A stretch of DNA of 64,000 nt from CALLJL01 sp964627255 (GTDB lineage Bacteria > Acidobacteriota > Aminicenantia > Aminicenantales > CALLJL01). The notes below the pieces were generated by a model. It was not told the DNA's origin. It made no database searches and saw nothing but the letters and a program-made list of their open reading frames with translations. This document shows, piece by piece, positions 43,394-52,792 of the stretch. The stretch spans positions 37,843-101,842 of the forward strand of contig CAZVIN010000115.1 in NCBI GenBank assembly GCA_964627255.1, given 5' to 3'. A program made the translations under genes and the position numbers. Position 1 is the first letter of the stretch, and each line of letters begins with the position of its first letter.

Positions 43394-44229
43394 CGAATAA
43401 CCAAAGTAGCCGCATCCATAGAGCCAGCCAGCAGCGAGGTGGGGCTCTTTTCTGGCCCACCATAAAACAAGTTTATGCCTTTTCCTTTTTCCTGAACAAG
43501 AGAAGCAAGAGGAGTCGCCTCTTTGCCCTGCTTTGTTTTTTTCCGATTCTCCTGTCCATATTCTTAAGAGTTCATCAGACAATCTCGGCGGATGCGAGTT
43601 TTGACGGTCTGTATTTATTCACTAATGCTATTTTGCTTTTTGCCTTTCAATTTTTAGTCTTAATTTTAGCCCTATTCTATGGCTCAGCGGTTTGTTCAGA
43701 AGACCTGGAAGCAGGAACCTGGCCTTATCTCGTTACCCGACCTCTGCCTCGTCCGGCTATTGTCATCGGTAAATATTTGGCCTCGTTGACTCTTATGTCT
43801 ATTATGTCCGGGGTTGGGGTTATAACCTCGTTTATTATTCTTAATTTGGAAAAATGGGCCGAGTTTTCTCTCTACATAGTTTTGCTTAAAGACCTGGGCG
43901 TTTTAGTCTTAGGGCTTATGGCCTATGCTTCCTTTTTTGCCTTTTTGGGGGCAGCTGTGCGTCGCTCGGTGTTTTTCGGGCTTATCTTCAGTTTCGGCTG
44001 GGAAAACGTTATTCAATATTTTCCCGGTTCAACGCAGCGCTTCGCCATCATCCATTATTTAAAATCGCTCTTGCCTTTACCTTCGACCAGCCGCTTTTCC
44101 TTTTTAACTTTCCGCCTGGAACCGACCAAACCATTTTTGGCGGTTATAGCTCTTCTGATTATAACCGCAACTTTTATCGCTTTGGCTTGCCTGATATTTA
44201 ATTTTAAGGAACCGCGGGCCGAAGACTAA
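43390..44229 (+). CDS. ABC-2 type permease 2
   Basis: 279 residues with six helices: ~40-58, 76-96, 120-147, 155-175, 185-205 and 252-273. The segment YGSAVCSEDLEAGTWPYLVTRPLPR repeats the RPL motif. N-terminus is charged and cytoplasmic. The stop overlaps the convergent lipoprotein gene by 4 nt. No ligand-binding protein is encoded nearby. Confidence 0.85.
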   Translation: MTNNQSSRIHRASQQRGGALFWPTIKQVYAFSFFLNKRSKRSRLFALLCFFPILLSIFLRVHQTISADASFDGLYLFTNAILLFAFQFLVLILALFYGSAVCSEDLEAGTWPYLVTRPLPRPAIVIGKYLASLTLMSIMSGVGVITSFIILNLEKWAEFSLYIVLLKDLGVLVLGLMAYASFFAFLGAAVRRSVFFGLIFSFGWENVIQYFPGSTQRFAIIHYLKSLLPLPSTSRFSFLTFRLEPTKPFLAVIALLIITATFIALACLIFNFKEPRAED

Positions 44230-45230
44230 TCTTCCTTCGGGTTCAACTTAGGCAGGTTGGCTCCCACCTCTTTTTTCATCCGGTCGCCCAATTTGATTAG
44301 CAGGTCTTCAGGCAAAGAGAAGGCCAGGCTCACCTGTTGGGGTGTAGAGGTAATTTCCAGGCGGTTAAGCACCTCCACCGCCTCCGGATATTTGGAAGCC
44401 GCCATGGAGCCCATAGCTCTAATTCCCGTGAGAAATTCAGCCACCTGCTTATTTTGGGCCTCGTCGCCACCCAGCGCTTTGATCTCGGCAACCAAATTCT
44501 TATTTTTGTAGTCAAAAGACATGATTAACGCATGGAGATGCTCTAAGGAACTGAACATGGGGTTACTCTTGGCTAAATTAGCCATGGTTTCAGGTGGCAA
44601 GAGAAAGGCGCTCCAGACCAGCGCGTTAGTATTAGTCGACTTGATAAGGGTGTTTAGCTCATTATTTTGAAGAAAGCTTTCGGCCTTTTTCTCCGTCACG
44701 TCGATGACGGCCTTGACCGCCTCTATTTCGCCAAAAAAGATATTCGAGCTGTCATAAAAGACAATGCCCGGGTAGGGGGGCTTTTCTTCTTTGAGCTGAT
44801 AAATGGTTTTTTGGCTATAGACAATTTCTTCTAATTCTGGGTCTTTTTGTTTTATCAGGGAAAGGATTTTTTCTTGATTATATCGGAGGTTTATTAGAGC
44901 TACTGCTTTCGCTTCGCCGGCTGTCGCGGGCATCAACCCACCAACCAGGAGAAAAACATCTTTTTCCGGGTCAAGGCCTGTCTGTTCCTTTAATTCTTGA
45001 ATCTGGGCGGCCACTTCCTTATCCTCAAGAGAGCGGCGGGCGACGGAAGTGGTAAGGCTGCGGTGGACATCCCAGGCAAAAACACCCTGGGTTTCCTTGG
45101 GAAGGAGGCGGAGTAAATCGGCTATCTTGGCCTGACCAGCCTGGGGGGCTTTAGCCTGGCGAGCGCACGCGAAGAGAGCCAGAACCAGCAGAATAGCCAT
45201 CCCCGACAGAAAGAAATTATTACGTTTCAT
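44226..45230 (-). CDS. Lipoprotein of unknown function (DUF3352-like layout)
   Basis: 334 residues. Signal peptide with lipobox LALFAC (C at ~21), then PKETQGVFAWDVHRSL, FLLVGGLMPA, and long alternating segments ending LNPKED. The layout (lipobox, then domains with VALINLRYNQEKILSLI type strands) recalls DUF3352-type proteins, but I am not sure. Probably on the outer or inner membrane surface. AAAGGAG precedes the ATG. It overlaps the end of the ABC operon, convergent. Confidence 0.6.
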   Translation of the reverse strand: MKRNNFFLSGMAILLVLALFACARQAKAPQAGQAKIADLLRLLPKETQGVFAWDVHRSLTTSVARRSLEDKEVAAQIQELKEQTGLDPEKDVFLLVGGLMPATAGEAKAVALINLRYNQEKILSLIKQKDPELEEIVYSQKTIYQLKEEKPPYPGIVFYDSSNIFFGEIEAVKAVIDVTEKKAESFLQNNELNTLIKSTNTNALVWSAFLLPPETMANLAKSNPMFSSLEHLHALIMSFDYKNKNLVAEIKALGGDEAQNKQVAEFLTGIRAMGSMAASKYPEAVEVLNRLEITSTPQQVSLAFSLPEDLLIKLGDRMKKEVGANLPKLNPKED

Positions 45231-45331
45231 CCAAAGCTCCTTTCTTGACCATAAACGAAATTTTGCCGCCTATGGTTTAACCCTCATTTTATCTGAAAAA
45301 AGATTTTTTCGCTAATAAAAATTTTCGGCGA

Positions 45332-45805
45332 TTAGCGACGGCCAGCTCTGGAATGGAAAACATAGCGGAGGCCGAGCGCTCCCTTTAAGGTGAATTTGGC
45401 TTCTGGGGTAAAATTAATTACTGGGACCAACTCAAAGAAAAAATTAAGAGGAGCGCGGCGGGGGAGGAAATCAAGGCCGAGAGGAAACCTGAGCCCGCCT
45501 TCAGCCTCAGCCCGAAAAGCTAACCGGCCGCCTACTCCATAATAAAAAGCCACGCGCAAGTTTTCATCGCTGAGCAGCAGGAAGGAAGGAGGAACATAAT
45601 CAACTTGAATAAGAAGCGGGTTATTTTTTTGGCCGGCCCAGCCTATGGCCCCGGCTAGAGAATGGCGGTTGGACAGCCAAATTTTTCCGCTTAACCCCGT
45701 AGGCTCGACGAAGATAAAGCCTAAACCATAGGTTTGAGCTAAAAGCGGCGAAAAACCCCAAAGCAGAAAACTGGACAAAATTAGAGCCAAAAGACAGTGG
45801 CGCAT
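45332..45805 (-). CDS. Small outer-membrane β-barrel-like protein
   Basis: 157 residues with a signal peptide to about residue 23 (LLWGFSPLLAQ). The mature part is β-rich with alternating strands and many aromatic and glycine residues: GLSGKIWLSNRHSLAGAIGW, LRVAFYYGVGGRLAF, GGLRFPLGLDFL, FELVPVINFTP, LKGALGLRYVF. The terminal F/Y-rich strand fits an outer-membrane barrel of about eight strands. I do not recognise the family with certainty; a DUF3996-type small barrel is one possibility. Confidence 0.55.
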   Translation of the reverse strand: MRHCLLALILSSFLLWGFSPLLAQTYGLGFIFVEPTGLSGKIWLSNRHSLAGAIGWAGQKNNPLLIQVDYVPPSFLLLSDENLRVAFYYGVGGRLAFRAEAEGGLRFPLGLDFLPRRAPLNFFFELVPVINFTPEAKFTLKGALGLRYVFHSRAGRR

Positions 45806-46188
45806 CTTTCTTTCCTCTGGCTTTAGTTAAAAGCATGCTTATCATAAGGGAAAACAGGCTGCCTGGCAAGGAAAAAACATTCCAAGATTCTGGAGTCAAA
45901 TTGAACCGCTCAGAACCACCCTCGGGGGCCTGGCTTCAAGGACGAATCCATGTTGGTATTAATAGGAAAAAATCAAACTGGCTCTCTTCAAGGCTCTGGT
46001 GTTGCCAGGATTGTCTCCAGGCAGGAACAAGGCCTAAGCCAGAAGCATCATGGCGACATCCCGATGAATTGGCTCTGGCCAAAAATTGGGCCGAGCTTAG
46101 ATATAATAGGAGAGAATGTGGGGGATAATTGGCTTTTTTCTTCTTTTTCGTTAGACTTTATCTTCATTTCAGGCTTGAGGTAATACCT
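45806..46188. other. Intergenic region before nitroreductase
   Basis: 380-nt divergent spacer. TATAAT at 46102-46107 lacks a good -35 partner. Two open frames (45835-46128 and 45950-46183) are not supported by a ribosome site or recognisable sequence. Nothing else is recognised. Confidence 0.4.
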
Positions 46189-46755
46189 ATGGCTGAATTC
46201 TGGGAATCGCCCTTTCTCAATTTGGTTAGGTCCAGACGCAGTATCCGCCGTTTTTTGGGCCAGCCTGTAGAGCGGGAAAAAATCCTAACCTGCTTAGAGG
46301 CAGCGCGACTGGCTCCCTCGGCGGAAAATGTCCAGCCCTGGCGGTTTGTCGTTATCGATGACCCGAAGCTTAAAGAGAGACTCGTACGAAAAATATTTTC
46401 AGGTATTTACTTTGTTTCTCGCTTCGCGGCTCAAGCCCCAGTGCTTATTTTGATTTTAGCCCGGCTTGATATCTTGGCTAACCGCCTTGGCCGCCAGATT
46501 CAAGATGTCTCTTTTTATCTCATCGATATCGGCATTGCTGGCGAACATCTAGTGTTGCAAGCGGAAGAGCTGGGACTGGGGACATGCTGGATTGGCTGGT
46601 TCAACCATCGCCAAACAAGGAAGATTCTGCGAATCCCTAAGAAATATAAGATAGTGAGCTTAATAGCCATGGGGTATTATGAGAAAAAACCAGAAAGACT
46701 GAGGCCGCGGAAAACGTTGGAAGAGATTGCCTGGTTTAATGAAATAAAGGAGTGA
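46189..46755 (+). CDS. Nitroreductase-family oxidoreductase
   Basis: 188 residues from ATG 46189 (GAGG upstream); a longer in-frame start at 46129 would add a non-conserved leader. FMN-binding nitroreductase fold with SRRSIRRFLGQPV (~16), LAPSAENVQPWRFVVI (~43), and the C-terminal GLGTCWIGWF block with IPKKYKIVSLIAMGYY. It is an NAD(P)H-dependent FMN flavoenzyme of unknown substrate. No operon partner is tightly linked; the next gene begins 88 nt later. Confidence 0.88.
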   Translation: MAEFWESPFLNLVRSRRSIRRFLGQPVEREKILTCLEAARLAPSAENVQPWRFVVIDDPKLKERLVRKIFSGIYFVSRFAAQAPVLILILARLDILANRLGRQIQDVSFYLIDIGIAGEHLVLQAEELGLGTCWIGWFNHRQTRKILRIPKKYKIVSLIAMGYYEKKPERLRPRKTLEEIAWFNEIKE

Positions 46756-46843
46756 GGGAAATAACGACAAAAGATTGGCTCAGTAAGGGCGATTAACTTT
46801 TGGATGACTAATAACCAGGGGCATTAAAGGGGTCTTAACCGCA

Positions 46844-48043
46844 ATGAAGCAGACAGCCTTCGTGGGATTCTTAAGTTTGGTCTTAATAATTTATTGTTTA
46901 ATTAATTATTTTCTGCTGCGGCGGGGTTGGCAGGCTTTCAAGGGCTGGAGCTATATCCAAATTATTTATCTGCTCTTTATTATCACTCTTTCTTTAAGTT
47001 ACCCGCTTATTCGTCTTTTGCCTCAATCCTGGCGGGCTCGCTGTCCCACTGTTTTTTTAGTGGCCGGAGCCTTTTATTTGGGGTTTATGTTTTATCTTTT
47101 TCTGCTTCTTATCCTCTGGGATTTGCTACGCCTCGGCGGCCGCTGGCTCAGGCTGCCGCCGTTCTCCCCATCCTCGGTCCTGAATATTCAGGGCCCCGGT
47201 TACCGTTTTAGCTTTCTAATAATTTTAATCCTTACTGTTGCTATTATTTCTATAGGTTACATAAATTCATTATTTCCACGTCTTAGAAGTTATGAAATTC
47301 GACTCGCCAAGAGTTGGTCGGGTTCAAGTCCCCTGAAAATAGCTGTTGTTTCCGACCTCCATTTGGGCTCAGTCGTCCGCTTATCGCGATTAAAAAAGAT
47401 TGTGGCCAAAGTCAACTCGCTCGAACCGGATTTGGTTCTCATGGCAGGCGATATGCTGGATGAGGCCGTCACTTTATCCCAGGAAGAAGCGGCGGCTCTC
47501 ATTTTTATTAATATCAAAGCCAAGTTAGGGATAATCGCTGTTCTGGGAAATCATGAGACTTACAACCGGCAAGAAAAGAGGCTGGAGCAGTTGACGAAGG
47601 GATATGTTCGCGTGCTCGTCGATGAAGTAATATCCCTGCCTGGACCCGTGACCGTTATCGGTCGGCGGGACAGGGCAGCGGCTTCCCTGGGATTAGCCAG
47701 GCTGAAGCTTGAAGACCTGCTCCAAGGGGTAGATCATAAATTCCCTATCGTGCTTCTGGACCATCAGCCAGTTCACCTCGAAGAGGCGGAGAAAGCAGGC
47801 GTCGACCTCCAGGTCTCAGGTCATACCCATGCTGGTCAGCTCTTCCCGCTTAATTGGCTTAACCGCAAGCTTTATGAAAAGAACTGGGGGTATCATCGTC
47901 GGGGTCAAACACATTACTATATATCCTGTGGGGTTGGGACTTGGGGACCACCCATCCAGACAGCAGCTCGGCCAGAAATTGTCCTTATTAGCCTTTATAG
48001 CGCTGACGGGTCTGGGGATATGAGACAATCACTAAAAAATTAA
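46844..48043 (+). CDS. Membrane-bound metallophosphoesterase
   Basis: 399 residues. Four N-terminal membrane helices (~6-24, 37-56, 66-93, 121-143), then a calcineurin-like metallophosphoesterase domain: VVSDLHLGSVV (~168), LMAGDML (~199), VLGNHETYN (~233), QVSGHTHAGQLFP (~325). The metal-binding D, H, N, H, H set is complete. In related proteins such as YaeI-type enzymes the substrate is a phosphorylated lipid or UDP-sugar lipid; here unknown. The active site faces one side of the membrane only. Confidence 0.88.
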   Translation: MKQTAFVGFLSLVLIIYCLINYFLLRRGWQAFKGWSYIQIIYLLFIITLSLSYPLIRLLPQSWRARCPTVFLVAGAFYLGFMFYLFLLLILWDLLRLGGRWLRLPPFSPSSVLNIQGPGYRFSFLIILILTVAIISIGYINSLFPRLRSYEIRLAKSWSGSSPLKIAVVSDLHLGSVVRLSRLKKIVAKVNSLEPDLVLMAGDMLDEAVTLSQEEAAALIFINIKAKLGIIAVLGNHETYNRQEKRLEQLTKGYVRVLVDEVISLPGPVTVIGRRDRAAASLGLARLKLEDLLQGVDHKFPIVLLDHQPVHLEEAEKAGVDLQVSGHTHAGQLFPLNWLNRKLYEKNWGYHRRGQTHYYISCGVGTWGPPIQTAARPEIVLISLYSADGSGDMRQSLKN

Positions 48044-48496
48044 ACCTTTGGCTCTCCTGCGTCTTGTTTGGCTCAGGCGTTGACATGCCCGGAATGACTA
48101 AGCTTTCCTTTAGGTTTTTCTTACCCCTTGTTTCATACTTTTCTCAGCACTAACGAAAACCAGCTCTTAAATAATGGACGTATCAGGGCTTTTTTCCTCT
48201 TGGCCTTTCCCCTTGTTCGGTCTTGTCGCAGGCAGGCTTAGAGGCTAAAGGGGTCTCTCCAAGGGCGGTTAGGTAAGGCTATAACCTCAATGGTCGCTTC
48301 CCCCTCCCCCCTTATCCTCCCAACAATTCTCAAAGAGAATGATAATAAACTGAATATCTTTGTTGAACCGAGATGTTTTAATCGGAAAATTTTTCCAATT
48401 AAAGATTTGACCCTTAGGCGCGACTTATGGAGTTGAATCTATAGAGCCTTATCTCCCCAGACACGTTGTTGACCTCGTATTAGAAAAATTCTTATT
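48044..48496. other. Intergenic region with repeat copy C
   Basis: About 450-nt convergent spacer that holds repeat copy C. The remaining sequence, including pyrimidine-rich 48300-48320, shows no gene or clear terminator. Confidence 0.45.
48227..48310 (+). repeat. Dispersed intergenic repeat, copy C
   Basis: CGCAGGCAGGCTTAGAGG near 48227-48244, then GGTTAGGTAA at 48267-48276, 12 variable bases, and AATGGTCGCTTCC from 48289. The spacing GGTTAGGYAA-N12-AATGG is identical to copies D and E. No block 3 hairpin was found here. Confidence 0.55.
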
Positions 48497-49429
48497 CTAA
48501 GCGATTATTTTAAGGCCGCCGGGGATAACCCTGAGTTCAAAGTGGTCAAGCTCTAAGGGTTGGCCAGCCAGCTTAACGATTTCGCCGTCAGCCTGGAGCC
48601 GGAATTTTTGACTCGAGCTTACCACAAAGGAAGACGCCGAAGCTCGCGCAACCATTTTGTCCTCGATATGTTTTCCCTTCTTGGCAAGATAGGCTACTCG
48701 CAGGAGGGATAAAAGAGAGCCAGTTTGGAGGAGAAAAAGGTCAAAGCGGCCGTCATCGGGAGTGGCTGACGGCGCAATTAGGCAGCCAGTAGCCCAAAAA
48801 CGAAGGTTGCTGAAAACAGCTACGGCAAACGTTCCCTGGTATCGCGCCTTTTCTGTTTGAATCGAGAGATTGACTGAATTTAGTCGATGGCGGAAGGCAT
48901 GAATGATTCCCAGAAGCCCAGCCAGACTTTGCCAACGACCATAAATGGGTTGGCGCGAGCTAAGGGAAGCTACAAATTCGTTAACCGCTACCCCCAGGCC
49001 AATATTTACCTGACCTAAGACATGGCGGACGACCTGGCCTTCGTAAACAATAGCTGCCAAGTCAATCTTCCTGACCTGTCCTTTTTGGAGAGCCGAAAGG
49101 CACCGGTCAAAAGGAGTGAGGCCAAATTCTCGCGGTATGTCGTTGGAGGAGCCGAGGCCGATAAGACCAAGGGCAGCCTGGCTGCCGGCCCGAACAATTT
49201 CGTTAGCCATTAGATGGAAAGTTGAATCACCACCCGCGGCGACAATCAGCTCCCTCTGCTGAGCTAAGCTCCGAGTCAGCTCACAAAGATGGGCTTCACT
49301 CTCGGAAACAATTATTTCATGGGCTATCCCGGATTGATTTAGGAGGAGGCGGAGCTTTCTTAAGCGGCGCTGGCCGCGGCCGCGGCCGGCAGCGGGGTTG
49401 AAAATTATCGGTAGGGGCTTAATTTCCAT
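48497..49429 (-). CDS. Diacylglycerol/lipid kinase family protein
   Basis: 310 residues of the YegS/DagK/LCB5 kinase fold. NPAAGRGRG at the start (ATP-binding), VAAGGDSTFHLMANEIV (~73, GGDG-type loop with Ser in place of Gly), GLGSSNDIPREFGL (~100), and DDGRFDLFLL with G(H)...V near the end. It phosphorylates a lipid such as diacylglycerol or undecaprenol. The gene stands alone, divergent from the surface peptidase. Confidence 0.9.
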   Translation of the reverse strand: MEIKPLPIIFNPAAGRGRGQRRLRKLRLLLNQSGIAHEIIVSESEAHLCELTRSLAQQRELIVAAGGDSTFHLMANEIVRAGSQAALGLIGLGSSNDIPREFGLTPFDRCLSALQKGQVRKIDLAAIVYEGQVVRHVLGQVNIGLGVAVNEFVASLSSRQPIYGRWQSLAGLLGIIHAFRHRLNSVNLSIQTEKARYQGTFAVAVFSNLRFWATGCLIAPSATPDDGRFDLFLLQTGSLLSLLRVAYLAKKGKHIEDKMVARASASSFVVSSSQKFRLQADGEIVKLAGQPLELDHFELRVIPGGLKIIA

Positions 49430-49735
49430 AGTTCAACCTAAATACAATTTGACCGTCCCATAGCGGGCTAAAATTTGATTAAATTAAAACGGGCTTATTT
49501 GGTCAAGCTTTTTCTCGAGCTGTCCTTATTTGATGACAGATGGCGCGCAGACAAGATATTTTTTTCGGTCTAATTGTTACTTTTCAGGTAAGGGGGAAAA
49601 TAAGTAAATTGGCATAAAAATTGCAAAATTAAAAAAAATGGAAAGCTACGAAGAATTGGGATAAAATATAAATAAGGCAACGATGAAAGTGGATTGCCTG
49701 AAGCCAATTTTCACCTTTATCTTATGGAGGCAACT
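49430..49735. other. Intergenic region before surface peptidase
   Basis: About 300-nt divergent spacer, AT-rich between 49580 and 49690. A weak promoter-like pair is TGGAAA 49639-49644 and TAAAAT 49662-49667 (17-nt spacer). No other element is recognised. Confidence 0.35.
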
Positions 49736-52700
49736 ATGAGTCTAACATTAAGGCATAAACTCTTAGTTACAGCTTCTTCAGCTTTGCTTTTTTTGGTTTT
49801 TGGCCTGAATGTGAATGCCCAGTATTTTGGCCGGAACAAGGTTCAATATGAAAGGTTTGATTTCAAGTTGCTTAAGACCAAGCATTTTGACGTCTATTTC
49901 TACCCTGAATTTCAGGCTGAAGCGCAGCGAGCGGCCATCATGGCTGAGAGATGGTACCAGAGACTATCTCGTCTCTTCAATCATGACCTCCGTGGTCGTC
50001 AACCGCTGATTCTCTATGCGAGCAGCATTCATTTTCAGCAAACAACTACCACCCCGGAAATCATCGGTGAGGGTACAGGCGGGTTCACTGAAATTCTGAA
50101 AAGGCGAATCGTCCTGCCCTTAGGCGCAAGTTTAGCCGAAACTGACCATGTCATTGGTCATGAGCTTATCCACGCTTTTCAGTTTGACCTTACCGCCCAG
50201 CGTTCGCCTCAACAGGGCACAGCCGAGCCCGTAGCTCTCCGTTTACCACTCTGGTTTATCGAAGGAATGGCTGAGTATCTTTCGATTGGTCCTATTGATG
50301 CCCAAACAGCGATGTGGATGAGGGATGCGGCCAGACGCAACGACCTTCCGACCATAAAAAAATTAGATAACCCGCGTTATTTCCCTTATCGTTATGGCCA
50401 TGCTCTCTGGGCCTATATTGCCGGCCGCTGGGGAGATGAGGTTGTCGGACGGCTTCTCAAATCTGTCGGTCGGGTAGGTGATTATGAAAAGGCTATGGAG
50501 AGAGTCCTCGGGATTTCTCTTAAAAAATTATCCGAGGACTGGCACAAGGCGATGAAAGAGACTTACGACCCAGTCTTGGCGGCAACCAAGGTCAGGGAGA
50601 CGTCGAGTCAGGTGATTTTTGAGGCTAAAGAGGAAAACCCCTATAATGTCTGTCCCGTGATTAGCCCAGACGGCCGCCGTCTGGTAATACTTTCGACGCG
50701 CGACCTCTTTTCTATCGACCTTTATTTGTCTGATGTGGATACTGGCAAGATTAGGGCTCGCCTGACTCGGACTTCCACCAGCCCGGAATTTGAAAACCTG
50801 CAATTCACTAGGTCCGCTGGCGCCTGGGATTTTGAAGGAAAAAAATTTATCTTTGCCGCCATTAGTAAGGGAAAGCCAGTCCTGACGATGGTTGGCGCCG
50901 AAACAGGTAAAATAGAAAGGGAGATCGTTATCCCCGAAGTTGACGAAATAATAAACCCGGCCTGGTCGCCTGACGGCCAAGAGATTGTTTTTTCTGGTCA
51001 AAAAGGAGGGGTTACCGACCTTTACATTTACAACCTCAAGCGAGCTGAGCTCAAAAGATTAACCAACGACCCCTACGGAGACTTACAGCCAACTTGGTCA
51101 CCGGATGGCCAGAAAATTGCTTTTATTACCGACCGTTTTACCACCGACCTTTCGGCTTTGGACATTGGCGAATACCAGTTAGCGCTCATCAACCTCGCTT
51201 CCGGCCAGATTACAAAATTAGGCGGGTTTGAGCGGGCTAAAAACATCAACCCGCAATGGTCGAGCGACGGGCAGAGCCTTTATTTTCTCTCTGACCAAAG
51301 CGGTAAACCCGACATTTATCGACTTGACCTCAACTCCCACCAGACTTTTCAAATAACCAACCTTTATACCGGAATAAGCGGGATAACTGAGGTCAGCCCG
51401 GCTTTTTCTTATGCTCATGAGGCTAAGAAGATTGTTTTCAGCGCTTATGAAAATGGTCGTTATTCTGTCTTTGCTGTCGCTGACCCCGAGGTTTTAAAAG
51501 GAAAGAGCGAGCTGGCTCAGTTTGGCGGAAAAAATTTAGCCCTTTTGCCACCGCGAGAGCAACCTGGCGGCTCTTTGCTCGGCCTGTTACGCAACCCCTA
51601 CTTCGGCTTTCCTGAAGATACCAATTTTCCAGTTTCGGATTATCAACCCAAGCTAACTCTTGATTACGTAAGTCCGCCGCAGTTGGCATTTGGTGTGGAC
51701 CGTTATGGAACCTACAGCGGGGGAGGCGTCACCCTGTTCTGGAGCGATATGCTTGGCTACCATACTGTGGCCACAATGGTTCAATCTAGCAACCGGATTA
51801 AGGATACAGCGGCTTTGGTTGGCTATCAGAATACCCAGAAAAGAATGAACTGGGGAGTGGTGGCTTCTCGCATACCTTATGTTACCGGGTATTACTCGGC
51901 CGGTCTTGGTAATTTTTTGGGCCAACCGGCCTATGTCGAGCAAGATGAGCTATTCTGGCAAATTAACTATGATGTTGGCGGTTTTATCACTTATCCCTTT
52001 AACCAGATGCGTCGGGCGGAATTAAGCGCCGGCTTTCGCTATATTTCCTTTGAGCATGAAATTGTAACTAACGCCTATTCTTACTTTGACGGAACCCTCA
52101 TCTACCGTGATTCCTATGACCTTCCCTCGGCGCCTGGCTTAGCCATGGGTTATGTCAGCGCCGCCCTGGTTTACGATAGCGCCATTTTTGGAGCCACCGC
52201 ACCCGTAGTTGGTCAGAGTTATCTCGTTGAAGTAATGCCGACGTTAGGCTCGATTACCTACACATCTGTTTTGGGAGATTATCGACGTTATATAATGCCG
52301 GTAAAACCCTTTACCTTAGCGGCCCGGTTGCTTCATTATGGACGCTACGGAAAGGGAGCTGACGACGAGCGACTCTGGCCACTTTATTTGGGTTATGAAA
52401 CCTTGGTTAGGGGTTATAGTTACTCTTCTTTTAATTATGATGAGTTCGTTGGCAACCAGGGCGGGTTTGATTATAACCGGCTTTTCGGCAGCAAAATGAT
52501 GGTGGCCAACCTGGAACTCCGCTTTCCGCTGTTTGGTCTGTTTAAACTGGGCCGCGGTTTTTATGGCGTCTTACCAGTTGATTTCTTCACCTTCTTCGAC
52601 TGGGGTGTAGCCTGGTTTGGCGGTGAAAAGCCTTCTTTCCTGGGCGGGAGCAAAAAGCCTATTGCCAGCACCGGCTTGGGTGTCAGGATGAATGTTATGG

Positions 52701-52792
52701 GCTATTTGGTTGTTGGCCTTAACTATGTTCATCCGCTCAGCCGACCGCAAAAAGGCTGGTATTTCCAGTTTACGATTTCCCCCGGCTTTTAA
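49736..52792 (+). CDS. Secreted zinc-metallopeptidase/β-propeller/outer-membrane barrel protein
   Basis: 1018 residues from ATG 49736, which has GGAGG directly upstream; an in-frame start 14 codons earlier is less likely. Signal peptide to about residue 28. Residues ~40-200: MA-clan peptidase domain with the zinc motif HELIH (142-146) and the third acidic ligand in FIEGMAEYLS (~176-181). Residues ~285-620: TolB/PD40 propeller repeats (SPDGQEIVFSG, SPDGQKIAF, SSDGQSLYFLS). Residues ~640-1018: β-barrel of BamA/surface-antigen type ending with an aromatic terminal Phe. So it is likely an outer-membrane-anchored peptidase. Substrate unknown. Confidence 0.85.
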   Translation: MSLTLRHKLLVTASSALLFLVFGLNVNAQYFGRNKVQYERFDFKLLKTKHFDVYFYPEFQAEAQRAAIMAERWYQRLSRLFNHDLRGRQPLILYASSIHFQQTTTTPEIIGEGTGGFTEILKRRIVLPLGASLAETDHVIGHELIHAFQFDLTAQRSPQQGTAEPVALRLPLWFIEGMAEYLSIGPIDAQTAMWMRDAARRNDLPTIKKLDNPRYFPYRYGHALWAYIAGRWGDEVVGRLLKSVGRVGDYEKAMERVLGISLKKLSEDWHKAMKETYDPVLAATKVRETSSQVIFEAKEENPYNVCPVISPDGRRLVILSTRDLFSIDLYLSDVDTGKIRARLTRTSTSPEFENLQFTRSAGAWDFEGKKFIFAAISKGKPVLTMVGAETGKIEREIVIPEVDEIINPAWSPDGQEIVFSGQKGGVTDLYIYNLKRAELKRLTNDPYGDLQPTWSPDGQKIAFITDRFTTDLSALDIGEYQLALINLASGQITKLGGFERAKNINPQWSSDGQSLYFLSDQSGKPDIYRLDLNSHQTFQITNLYTGISGITEVSPAFSYAHEAKKIVFSAYENGRYSVFAVADPEVLKGKSELAQFGGKNLALLPPREQPGGSLLGLLRNPYFGFPEDTNFPVSDYQPKLTLDYVSPPQLAFGVDRYGTYSGGGVTLFWSDMLGYHTVATMVQSSNRIKDTAALVGYQNTQKRMNWGVVASRIPYVTGYYSAGLGNFLGQPAYVEQDELFWQINYDVGGFITYPFNQMRRAELSAGFRYISFEHEIVTNAYSYFDGTLIYRDSYDLPSAPGLAMGYVSAALVYDSAIFGATAPVVGQSYLVEVMPTLGSITYTSVLGDYRRYIMPVKPFTLAARLLHYGRYGKGADDERLWPLYLGYETLVRGYSYSSFNYDEFVGNQGGFDYNRLFGSKMMVANLELRFPLFGLFKLGRGFYGVLPVDFFTFFDWGVAWFGGEKPSFLGGSKKPIASTGLGVRMNVMGYLVVGLNYVHPLSRPQKGWYFQFTISPGF

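Noticed and set aside
45835..46183. Two overlapping open frames before the nitroreductase
   Set aside because: No ribosome site, no recognisable sequence, and the frames conflict with each other.
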